A stretch of DNA of 64,000 nucleotides, from the NCBI GenBank assembly GCA_002337455.1, contig DDGC01000023.1, forward strand, positions 110,247 to 174,246, in the 5' to 3' direction. The notes beneath the pieces were generated by a model that did no database searches, was not told the DNA's origin, and saw only the letters and a program-made list of their open reading frames with translations. The stretch comes from Rhizobiales bacterium UBA1912 (GTDB lineage Bacteria > Pseudomonadota > Alphaproteobacteria > Rhizobiales > Devosiaceae). This document shows positions 25,088 to 33,211 of the stretch, in pieces. Position 1 is the first letter of the stretch; every line of letters starts with the position of its first letter. The translations under genes were made by a program, and so were the position numbers.

Positions 25088-25366
25088 ATGCTGATCTGCG
25101 TCAAGCGGGGCGATGCGGGCCCCGGTCTTGCCACTCTCGCTTACTGATTGAGCGGCAGCTTTGGAAAGATCGAGACATTGGGCGTCTGCCGACACGATAT
25201 TCCGACCGGAAGGGTTGGAAACGGCCGGATGCCGAATGTCAGCTTTCCCTGATTCCCTGCTACAACCCGACAGGCAGCTAGCGGCCCCAAAACTGCCGAT
25301 TACCCGATCATATTATGTTTGGCAGCGCGAATAACAATGCTGGGCGATTGGAGCCACGGAGTCGGA

Positions 25367-25717
25367 TTATGCTGCGCGCGTCAGCAGCAGATGGTCCCAG
25401 TCCGCGAACGGCAAAAGCCACTCCTCAATTGCGGGACGGGAGTAATCTGAATGGCTGATCTTAAAGCCTACGCCGTATTCTGTGCGAAAAGCTTTAGTTG
25501 AGCTAAAGGTGCCGGACCGATCATCCCCAGCGTAGCGCATCCTGAACCCCTCAGGTTCCATTGCAAGCAACGTAAGCAGCGCTACCCGCGAGGCGGAGAA
25601 ATTTGAGAAACAGAACCTCAGATGGGTGTGGTGTACATGCATCCGATCCAGTTGGTCCTGCACTGTGCTGACGTCGAGGAACTGATCGAACGAGTTGAGG
25701 TCATCGAAGGTCTTCAT
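25367..25717 (-). CDS. Small protein of an unrecognised family (copy 2), next to the integrase
   Basis: 116 residues from the ATG at 25717; longer frames upstream (to 25768) lack similarity to copy 1. It shares with the 10.1-kb protein the LLxLLxxxPxG segment, RYxxxxxxGxF, GVxFxxSxxDYSR, EEW and a W near the end, so the two are homologues diverged in sequence. No known domain is recognised. It lies 120 bp beyond the 3' end of the tyrosine integrase on the same strand, with an A/T-rich spacer. No strong ribosome site is visible. The 279 bp between the beta-helix gene and this one hold no gene, only the short repeat noted at 25282-25295. Confidence 0.6.
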   Translation of the reverse strand: MKTFDDLNSFDQFLDVSTVQDQLDRMHVHHTHLRFCFSNFSASRVALLTLLAMEPEGFRMRYAGDDRSGTFSSTKAFRTEYGVGFKISHSDYSRPAIEEWLLPFADWDHLLLTRAA

Positions 25718-25837
25718 GAGGCGGCTTTCTAATTTAGTTGCTGAGGGCCTCTGACGCGCTGCGTGCAATACCGTTTACTGAGGCCCACATACAATTGGCG
25801 TGATGCTAATCGGCCCGAACTGGGCAATGAGCATGCC

Positions 25838-27079
25838 TCATGGCTCCTTGTTGCTTTCAGAGAGCTGCGCCGCGATCATCGTTCCGACGGCCTCATTGGC
25901 GGAACTTATGGGGTCGTCGGTCAAATGTGCGTATCGTTGAGTGGTGCTGATGTTGGCGTGACCCAGCAGTTTCCCAATTACTGGCAGTGAAGCTCCTTGG
26001 GCGATAGCTACACTGGCAAACGAATGCCGCAGATCGTGCAGACGTACATCGGCTAGGGGTGTGTCCGCTCTGATTTTTGCCCAGATTTTTGATGTGGCGC
26101 TGAATGGTCCACTGCCAGTCCTGTCTGAAAACACATAGCCCGTCCTAGTTTCGACCCGAGCTGCCTGCGCTTCGAGAATGGTGCTTGCCGGCGAGTTCAG
26201 TCGGATTTTCTTCTGGCCGGTCTTGGAGTCATCCAGCATTAGCATGCCGCGGACGAGATCGACCTCAGACCACTTCAACTGCTGAATTTCGCCCCTCCGT
26301 GCGCCGGTGAGGATTAACAGCAGAATGATATCTATCGCCTTTTGGCTGACTCCACTTTCGGCCGCTTGGTCAAGCATCCGCCCGATCAAGGTGAACTCTT
26401 CGCTAGACAAAAAGCGTTCGTTCTTTTTATCGGGGAACCGTTTCACGCCATGAGCTGGGTTTCGATCTATCAGTTCAAGCTCAATCGCATAGGAGAAGAT
26501 GCCGCCTAACAGGCCCAAGGTACGCGCAGCCGTCCCCTTACCTCCTTTGACGATGGCTCGGCCGCGCAGCTTTGTGCTGATGTCCGCCTTGGTGGCGCCA
26601 GACGCAATGTCGTTCTGGAACTTCTTGATAATTGCAGGTGTGACCTCGGTCACCTTCAAATGGCCAAGCAGAGGCTTGATGTGCCTTTTGATGCGTCCAC
26701 GATCTGTGGCAAGCGTACTTGCTTTTTTGGTCCCCGTACCGTGAGCCATATACGTGTCGCAAAGCTCAGCGACTGTTGGGATAGCCTTTGCACGCTGAGT
26801 TTCGAGCCTTGGATTTTCGCCCTGAGTTACGCGGGCTGACAAAGTTCGGGCTTCCGTACGAGCGCTCTCCACTGTCCAGGGCGAGCCATGCTTTCCAATA
26901 GTTATTCGATAGGTCTTGCCGCTCCGACCTGATGGAAAGCGGTATTGAAATGCATAGGTCCGCACACCTGCTTTCGAGACCTTTAGCCCGAACCCCTTCA
27001 CTTCGGAATCCCAGAACCACTGATCTCGGTCGGTGGGTTGAATGCGGTCCACTAGACTCTTGGTGAGTCGTTCTGTCAT
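25838..27079 (-). CDS. Tyrosine-recombinase integrase (P4/prophage type)
   Basis: This 413-residue integrase has an N-terminal DUF4102-like arm-binding region (about 1-95), a SAM-like core-binding domain (about 100-205) and the catalytic domain. Catalytic residues seen are R261 (TGARRGEI), H348 and R351 (HDLRHSF), H374 (GHANISTT) and Y383. It is complete and likely active. The tRNA-Val 3' fragment at 27254-27303 lies 175 bp upstream of its start and is the probable attachment site, marking one end of a genomic island. Confidence 0.93.
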   Translation of the reverse strand: MTERLTKSLVDRIQPTDRDQWFWDSEVKGFGLKVSKAGVRTYAFQYRFPSGRSGKTYRITIGKHGSPWTVESARTEARTLSARVTQGENPRLETQRAKAIPTVAELCDTYMAHGTGTKKASTLATDRGRIKRHIKPLLGHLKVTEVTPAIIKKFQNDIASGATKADISTKLRGRAIVKGGKGTAARTLGLLGGIFSYAIELELIDRNPAHGVKRFPDKKNERFLSSEEFTLIGRMLDQAAESGVSQKAIDIILLLILTGARRGEIQQLKWSEVDLVRGMLMLDDSKTGQKKIRLNSPASTILEAQAARVETRTGYVFSDRTGSGPFSATSKIWAKIRADTPLADVRLHDLRHSFASVAIAQGASLPVIGKLLGHANISTTQRYAHLTDDPISSANEAVGTMIAAQLSESNKEP

Positions 27080-27253
27080 AGGGGTGCCCTCTGTACTGCA
27101 GTAAGCACCCAGTAAGCACGGAGGAGGGAAAAAGCAACCACTCGCGCGCGCGCAAGGGAAGGGTGATTAGTGAATGTCTCTGAAATTGCGCGTGTTTCCG
27201 GATCCGGAGAGGTGCCGCGTGATTTCCGAGGAAAAGCTCATGGATATAGAATT

Positions 27254-27303
27254 CTGCCTTCACACGGCAGGGGTCACTGGTTCAATCCCAGTTACACCCA
27301 CCA
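27254..27303 (+). tRNA. 3' half of a tRNA-Val(CAC); probable integrase attachment site
   Basis: The sequence gives an anticodon stem CTGCC/GGCAG around loop TTCACAC (anticodon CAC), a 5-nt variable loop, and T arm ACTGG/CCAGT with loop TTCAATC. The acceptor strand TACACCC, discriminator A and encoded CCA follow. The 5' partner of the acceptor (expected GGGTGTA) and a proper D arm are missing: the bases at the expected place read GAGGAAA. It is therefore only the 3' portion, as left by integration into a tRNA gene. The remainder of 27080-27464 shows no gene. Confidence 0.8.
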
Positions 27304-27464
27304 TTCTTTATCTCACGCGCCGTACCGCTCCACGCATGACGCGCTGAAGCCGCGCTATGCGTTTCGCTGGCGCTCCGACGGGGCGCGCGAAACGTCGCGC
27401 GGGCCGCAGTCGCGGCCTTCCGCTTCGCGGTGATCCTCTCACCTGCGCCGTTTTCCCCGATTGG

Positions 27465-28445
27465 CTACATGGGTTTTTTCAGCCATTTGCCGATCACGCC
27501 CGCGATGCCCTCGCGGAACATCAGGACGGCGATGACGAAAATGGTGCCCTGGAGGACGGTGACCCAGGCGCCGAAGCTCGCGAAATAGTTCTGCATGGTC
27601 ACGATGATGGCGGCGCCCACGATGGGCCCGAAAACCGTGTGCATGCCGCCCAGAAGCGCCATCAGCACCACTTCGCCTGACATGGACCAGTGAACGTCTG
27701 TGAGCGAGGCGAGCTGGAAGACCAGCGCCTTGGTGGCGCCTGCCGCCCCGGCCAAAGTGGCAGAGAGCACGAACACGGCAAGCTTGTAGCGATTGACGTG
27801 ATAGCCGAGCGAGCGGGCGCGGGGCTCGTTCTCTCGGATGGCCTTGAGCACCTGCCCAAAGGGCGAGTGGATGATGCGGTAGATAAACAGCAGGCCGCCA
27901 AAGGCGATGAACAGGACGAAAAAGTAGAATGCCCTGTCGTCGGAAATATCGAAAAGCCCGAACAGCATGTTGCGCGGCACGGCCTGGATGCCGTCCTCGC
28001 CGCCGGTGAAAGGCGCCTGCAGGGCGAAGAAATACACCATTTGCGCGAAGGCCAGCGTAATCATGGCAAAATAGATGCCCTGCCGCCGGATGGCGAGGAG
28101 GCCGATCACCAGCCCCAGAAATGCCGCTGCACCGGCACCCATAAGAATGGACACTTCCGGGGTGAAGCCCCAGGCCTTGGCGGCGTGCGCCGAGACGTAG
28201 GCTGCGCCACCGAAATAGGCGGCATGGCCGAACGAAAGCAGGCCGCCATAGCCGAGCAGGAGATTGAAGGCGCAGGCAAAGAGCGCAAAGCACAGCACCT
28301 TCATCAGAAAGACCGGGTAGAGAAAGAGCGGCGCAACCAGAAGGAACACCAGAAGGCCGGCAAAGATCATGATGTGGTGGCGTGGGATGCCCATATCGTG
28401 GGCCGGCGTGCGCGTTGTCTGGTCGGCCAAAGTCTGATCGCTCAT
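27465..28445 (-). CDS. livM: Branched-chain amino acid-type ABC permease LivM
   Basis: A 326-residue inner-membrane permease with about ten membrane segments and the family loop around LGYHVNRYKLAVFVLSATLAG. It is the last gene of the liv-type operon and starts directly at the end of the LivH gene (ATG adjoining the stop). With LivH it forms the pore of a HAAT-type importer. Given the hydroxybutyrate dehydrogenase that heads the operon, a small carboxylic acid may be the true substrate. Confidence 0.92.
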   Translation of the reverse strand: MSDQTLADQTTRTPAHDMGIPRHHIMIFAGLLVFLLVAPLFLYPVFLMKVLCFALFACAFNLLLGYGGLLSFGHAAYFGGAAYVSAHAAKAWGFTPEVSILMGAGAAAFLGLVIGLLAIRRQGIYFAMITLAFAQMVYFFALQAPFTGGEDGIQAVPRNMLFGLFDISDDRAFYFFVLFIAFGGLLFIYRIIHSPFGQVLKAIRENEPRARSLGYHVNRYKLAVFVLSATLAGAAGATKALVFQLASLTDVHWSMSGEVVLMALLGGMHTVFGPIVGAAIIVTMQNYFASFGAWVTVLQGTIFVIAVLMFREGIAGVIGKWLKKPM

Positions 28446-29333
28446 TTATACGGTCCTTCCGAACAGACCAGCGGGTTTGACCAAAAGCACGATGGCCATG
28501 ATGACGAATATGACGACGGCGGAACCCTCGGGATAAAACACCCGGGTGAGCCCCTCGACGATCCCCAGCCCGAACCCGGTGAGGATGGCTCCAAGGATCG
28601 AGCCCATGCCGCCGATCACCACAACGGCAAACACAACGATAATCAAATCGGCACCCATATTGGGATTGACCGAATAAATGGGCGCGGCAAGAACGCCCGC
28701 CAGGGCGGCCAGCCCCACGCCGAACCCGTAGGTCAGCGTGATGAGGCGCGGCACGTTAATGCCGAAGGCGCCAACCATCGTGGGGTTTTCGGTCGCGGCG
28801 CGCAGATAGGCGCCCAGGGGGGTCTTTTCGATCAGGAACCAGGTGCCAAAGCACACAACGACTGAAGCAACGACCACCCAGGCGCGGTAATTGGGCAGGA
28901 ACATGAAGCCGAGATTGGTGCCGCCCTGCAATTGGGAGGGAATTGTGTAAGCGAGGCCCGACACGCCATACTGGTTGCGGAACAAGCCCTGAATGATCAG
29001 CGCAAGGCCGAAGGTCAGGAGCAGGCCGTAGAGATGGTCGAGATGGTATAGCCTCGAGATCATCAACCGCTCGATGACGATGCCGGTCGCGCCCACGATG
29101 ACCGGGACCAGCAGCAGGGCCCACCAATAGGGGATGCCCACATAGGTGAGCAGCATCCAGGCGACGAACGCCCCCATCATGTATTGGGCGCCGTGGGTGA
29201 AATTGATGATGTTGAGCAGACCGAAGATGACCGCCAGCCCCAGACTGAGCAGGGCATAAAACGATCCGTTGATCAGCCCGAGCAGCAATTGCCCGAACAG
29301 GGCGGCAGCCGGAATGCCGAATATCTCGAACAT
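28446..29333 (-). CDS. livH: Branched-chain amino acid-type ABC permease LivH
   Basis: A 295-residue membrane protein with the family opening QLLLGLINGSFYALLSLGLA and the segment NFTHGAQYMMGAF. It has the cytoplasmic loop TENPTMVGAFGINVPR that docks the ATPase. It lies between the LivK-type binding protein and LivM in one transcript. Confidence 0.92.
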   Translation of the reverse strand: MFEIFGIPAAALFGQLLLGLINGSFYALLSLGLAVIFGLLNIINFTHGAQYMMGAFVAWMLLTYVGIPYWWALLLVPVIVGATGIVIERLMISRLYHLDHLYGLLLTFGLALIIQGLFRNQYGVSGLAYTIPSQLQGGTNLGFMFLPNYRAWVVVASVVVCFGTWFLIEKTPLGAYLRAATENPTMVGAFGINVPRLITLTYGFGVGLAALAGVLAAPIYSVNPNMGADLIIVVFAVVVIGGMGSILGAILTGFGLGIVEGLTRVFYPEGSAVVIFVIMAIVLLVKPAGLFGRTV

Positions 29334-29416
29334 GGGCGTCTAGCTTTCAAAGGCTTGAAGTGAGGGACGCGCCGGGGAGGAAACCGGCGCATCCCGATTT
29401 GTGTCAACGGCCGATT

Positions 29417-30613
29417 TTACTCGACCAGTTCGCACCCGCCCTGATCGAGCGGACGGAAGGCGTTTGCTGCCGGAATTGTATAGCCGAGCTCGTAATAGTC
29501 CCAGGGACCTTCCGACTGGTCGGGCGATTTGACCCGGAACAGGTACATGTCGTGGATCTTGCGGCCGTCGGCGCGGACTTCACCCTGGCCGAACAGCGGA
29601 TCGGATGTCGGCATGGCCTTCATCGCTTCCATGACAGGACCGGCTTCGACGCTCTGGGTTTCCTCGATGGCCTTGAGATAGTGCAGCACGCCCGCATAGA
29701 CGCCGGCATGGACCATTGTGGGCATGTCGCCATCATTTTGCTCGGCGAAACGCTGCGACCACTCGCGGGTGCCGTCGTTGAGGTCCCAATAAAAGCTCTC
29801 GGTGAGCACGAGGCCCTGAGCGGTTTCAAGACCGAGCGCGTGCACGTCGGTGATGAACATCAGGAGCGCCGCCAACGACTGGCCGGACTGGGTGATGCCG
29901 AATTCGGAGGCCTGCTTGATGGCGTTGATCGTGTCACCGCCCGCATTGGCAAGGCCGATCACCTTGGCACCCGAGGATTGGGCCTGCAGCAGATAGGAGG
30001 AGAAATCCTGGCCGGGGAAGGGGTGACGCACTGTGCCCAGCACTTCGCCGCCGGCTGCTTCGACGACCGCGGCGGTGTCGGTTTCGAGCGCGTGGCCGAA
30101 GGCATAGTCGGCGGTGAGGAAGAACCAGCTATCGGCGCCGGTTTCCACCATCGCCGAGCCGGTGCCGTTGGCCAGGGCCCAGGTGTCATAGGTCCAGTGG
30201 ATGGTGTTGGGCGAGCATTGCGGGCCCGTCAGGTCTGCGGAACCCGCGCCGGAGTTGATAAAGATCCGATCTTTTTCGCGGGTGATTTCATTGACGGCGA
30301 GGGCCGCCGAGGAGGTGGGTACGTCGAAAATGGCGTGGACGCCCTCTTCGTCGTACCACTGGCGGGCGATGGTCGATGCCACGTCCGGCTTGTTCTGGTG
30401 GTCGGCCGAGATGATCTCGACGTTGATGCCCTTGTCGGCGGCCATGAAGTCCTCGACGGCCATCTGGGCTGCGATCACCGAGCCTTCGCCGGACAGATCG
30501 GCATAGATGCCCGAGCGATCGTTGAGTACGCCGATCTTGACGTCGATCGCGTAGGCCGAGCCGGCCATGGCGGTTGCCATGGCGAGGGCCAGGATTGGGG
30601 TTGAGATTTTCAC
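29417..30613 (-). CDS. livK: LivK-type periplasmic binding protein
   Basis: This 398-residue protein has a signal peptide (about 1-22, ending SAYA) and a type I periplasmic-binding fold: IDVKIGVLNDRSGIYADLSG, then a long middle lobe with HPFPGQDFSSYLL. The start is a GTG at 30613 with GGAGGATAGCAAC before it; the frame is open further upstream but runs into the LivF gene antisense frame. The ligand is unknown: homologues bind amino acids, amides, urea or aromatic acids. Confidence 0.9.
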   Translation of the reverse strand: MKISTPILALAMATAMAGSAYAIDVKIGVLNDRSGIYADLSGEGSVIAAQMAVEDFMAADKGINVEIISADHQNKPDVASTIARQWYDEEGVHAIFDVPTSSAALAVNEITREKDRIFINSGAGSADLTGPQCSPNTIHWTYDTWALANGTGSAMVETGADSWFFLTADYAFGHALETDTAAVVEAAGGEVLGTVRHPFPGQDFSSYLLQAQSSGAKVIGLANAGGDTINAIKQASEFGITQSGQSLAALLMFITDVHALGLETAQGLVLTESFYWDLNDGTREWSQRFAEQNDGDMPTMVHAGVYAGVLHYLKAIEETQSVEAGPVMEAMKAMPTSDPLFGQGEVRADGRKIHDMYLFRVKSPDQSEGPWDYYELGYTIPAANAFRPLDQGGCELVE

Positions 30614-30675
30614 GTTGCTATCCTCCCTTGGTGAAACGTGACCGGACGCTTGTTTCAAAGCGCGCCGGGGTGGTG

Positions 30676-31396
<721 letters not shown>

Positions 31397-31404
<8 letters not shown>

Positions 31405-32155
31405 GGCCAACTCCGATATAGGCTTCGACGACCCGGGGGTCTTTCGAGACGGTTTCATAGGGGCCTTCGGCGAGCACCTGCCCGCGCGCCAGAACCGTTA
31501 TGGTGTCGGAAAGATCGGCGACGACCGAGAGGTTGTGCTCGACCATCAGGGTGGTGCGGTTGGCGGAAATACGCTTGATCAATGCCGAGATGCGTTCGAC
31601 GTCCTCCTGGGCCATGCCGGCCATGGGCTCGTCGAGCAGCAGCATTTGGGGTTCAAGCGCCAGAGTGGTTGCGATCTCGAGCGCCCGCTTGCGTCCATAT
31701 GACAGCTCGTCGGCTGTCTCATCGGCAAAGCCGCTCAACCCGACTTCATCGACCCTGTGGCGGGCCTCCTCGTCGAACTGCCTGAGGACTGTCTGGCTGC
31801 GCCAGAAATCGAAACTGTCGCCGCGCCGGCGCTGCAGGGCGACGCGGACGTTTTCAAGCACTGTCAGTTTGGGAAACACCGCCGAAATCTGAAACGAGCG
31901 CACCATGCCCATCCGCGCGATGTCGGAGGACTGCATTGTGGTGATGTCCTTGCCGTCGAAGGTGATGGTCCCGGCGGTGGGCTGGAGGAATTTGGTCAGA
32001 AGATTGAAGCAGGTGGTCTTGCCAGCGCCATTGGGCCCGATCAGCGCATGGATCGACCCGCGCCTGACGCTGAGGTCGACGTCTTTGACGGCGAAAAAGC
32101 CGGCAAACTGCTTGGTCATGCCCCTGGCGGCGAGGATGATGTCGGGTTCGCTCAT
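31397..32155 (-). CDS. livG: LivG-type ABC ATP-binding protein
   Basis: A 252-residue nucleotide-binding domain with Walker A GPNGAGKTT, a signature region reading LSYGRKRALEIATTL (the usual LSYG variant of LivG), Walker B MLLLDEPMAGM and the C-terminal BCA-type extension. The start at 32155 overlaps the upstream dehydrogenase stop by 4 bp. Confidence 0.93.
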
Positions 32156-32943
32156 TTTGCCGTCCACCCTCCATCGATCGAAATTGCAGCGCCGGTGATC
32201 GAGCGGGCAAGGTCCGCGCTGAGGTACAGCGCCAGTTCGGCGATTTCCTCGGGCTGGACGAATTGCCGTGTGGGCTGGGGCGCGAGCATGATTTTGCGCA
32301 CCACATCGCTCTCGCTCATCTTGTGGACCTGCGCCTGATCGGCGACCTGCGTTGCAACCAAGGGTGTCCAGACATAGCCTGGACAGATGGCGTTTACAGT
32401 AACGCCGCATTCGGCCGCCTCGAGCGCGACGGTTTTGGTCAGCCCCACAACCGCGTGCTTGGTGGCGACATAGGCCGATTTATAGGGCGAGGCGCGCAGG
32501 CCGTGCGCCGAAGCGATATTGATGATCCTGCCCCAGCCATTGGCCTTCATGGTTGGCAGGGCGGCGCGGATTGTATGAAACGCACTGTCGAGGCTGATGG
32601 CGATGACGCGATCCCACTCGTCGGGCGGAAAATCCTCAATGGCGGCTATGCGCTGTATGCCTGCATTGTTGACAAGGATGTCGATGCGCCCGAAGCGTTC
32701 GATCACCCGGTTGGCCAGGGCGTGGCTCTGCGCGTTGTCGGCCAGATCGGCATGTTCGTAGTGCGGGGGGATGGCAGCCTGGGCGCCGAGCGCGGACATG
32801 ATCTCGCGCGCTGCATCTTCAGTTTCGAGGCCGTGAACCACGACCTGGCACCCTGCCTCGACAAAGCGCCGGGCGATGGCGTGCCCAATTCCGCTGGTCG
32901 CGCCGGTAACCAGCACGATCTTTCCCGCAACGCCGACTGTCAC
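32152..32943 (-). CDS. 3-Hydroxybutyrate dehydrogenase-like SDR
   Basis: A 263-residue short-chain dehydrogenase with TGATSGIG, Ser in NIASAHGL, catalytic YVATK, and the insertion WTPLVATQVADQAQ characteristic of D-3-hydroxybutyrate dehydrogenases. It heads the liv-type operon and is translationally coupled to LivG. It would interconvert 3-hydroxybutyrate and acetoacetate with NAD. This suggests that the transporter imports a 3-hydroxy acid or a precursor. The activity is inferred from motif similarity; another hydroxy acid is possible. Confidence 0.85.
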   Translation of the reverse strand: MTVGVAGKIVLVTGATSGIGHAIARRFVEAGCQVVVHGLETEDAAREIMSALGAQAAIPPHYEHADLADNAQSHALANRVIERFGRIDILVNNAGIQRIAAIEDFPPDEWDRVIAISLDSAFHTIRAALPTMKANGWGRIINIASAHGLRASPYKSAYVATKHAVVGLTKTVALEAAECGVTVNAICPGYVWTPLVATQVADQAQVHKMSESDVVRKIMLAPQPTRQFVQPEEIAELALYLSADLARSITGAAISIDGGWTAK

Positions 32944-32965
32944 GCTGTCTCCACCCTTGTTTTAT

Positions 32966-33070
32966 TCCAGCGCGTTTCCGCGCTGGGTCTTTGTTTTGTC
33001 GCGCTTCCGAACCGGATAAGTGGTGCCCACTTCTCCTGGAAGCACTCCAGCGCATTTCTGCGCTTGTTGG
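32966..33070. repeat. Rhizobial-type intergenic palindromic repeat, copy 1
   Basis: The stretch contains CCAGCGCGTTTCCGCGCTGG (32967-32986) and a second hairpin, AACCGGATAAGTGGTGCCCA followed by the partner CTTCTCCTGG. The unit GAACCGGAAAAGT...ACTTxTCCTG is common in Hyphomicrobiales intergenic DNA. It lies between the sigma54-like promoter and the dehydrogenase start, so it would be part of the operon's leader RNA. A related copy is at 34691-34757. Confidence 0.6.
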
Positions 33071-33079
33071 GGACAGTGT

Positions 33080-33095
33080 TTCAAGATGCGTGCCA
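33080..33095 (-). promoter_or_regulatory. Sigma54-type -24/-12 promoter of the hydroxybutyrate/liv operon
   Basis: Read on the - strand the sequence is TGGCACG-CATC-TTGAA. It matches the -24 element (TGGCACG) exactly, with the correct 4-nt gap; the -12 has TTGAA where TTGC(A/T) is usual. It lies about 137 bp before the dehydrogenase start. A sigma54 activator gene ends just upstream, which strengthens the call. Confidence 0.7.
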
Positions 33096-33170
33096 AGTCT
33101 GCTGCACGAGTCGAAAGCCGCCGATTTCGGCGCTTTCTTTCGGGGTCAACGTTATTCGCTCGGACTTTAT

Positions 33171-33209
33171 GTCCGGAAATCCGGACGAATGTTTCCGAAA
33201 AAACGGACA
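33171..33209. promoter_or_regulatory. Two dyads, probable upstream activator sites
   Basis: Dyad 1 is GTCCGGaaatCCGGAC (33171-33186), a perfect inverted repeat. Dyad 2 is TGTTTCCG...CGGACA (33190-33209), imperfect but with a related half-site TCCG/CGGA. They lie about 75-115 bp upstream of the -24 box, the normal distance for an NtrC-type enhancer. They are next to the 3' end of the activator gene. Confidence 0.65.
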
Positions 33210-33211
33210 GA

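Noticed and set aside
27228..27303. A complete tRNA-Val gene upstream of the integrase
   Set aside because: The bases where the 5' acceptor strand should lie (GAGGAAA) do not pair with TACACCC, and the D arm is not formed, so only the 3' half is supported.
27690..28865. A + strand frame of about 390 codons opposite the LivM and LivH genes
   Set aside because: It is rich in His, Asp, Gln and Glu, a pattern typical of antisense of membrane-protein genes, and has no recognisable motif.
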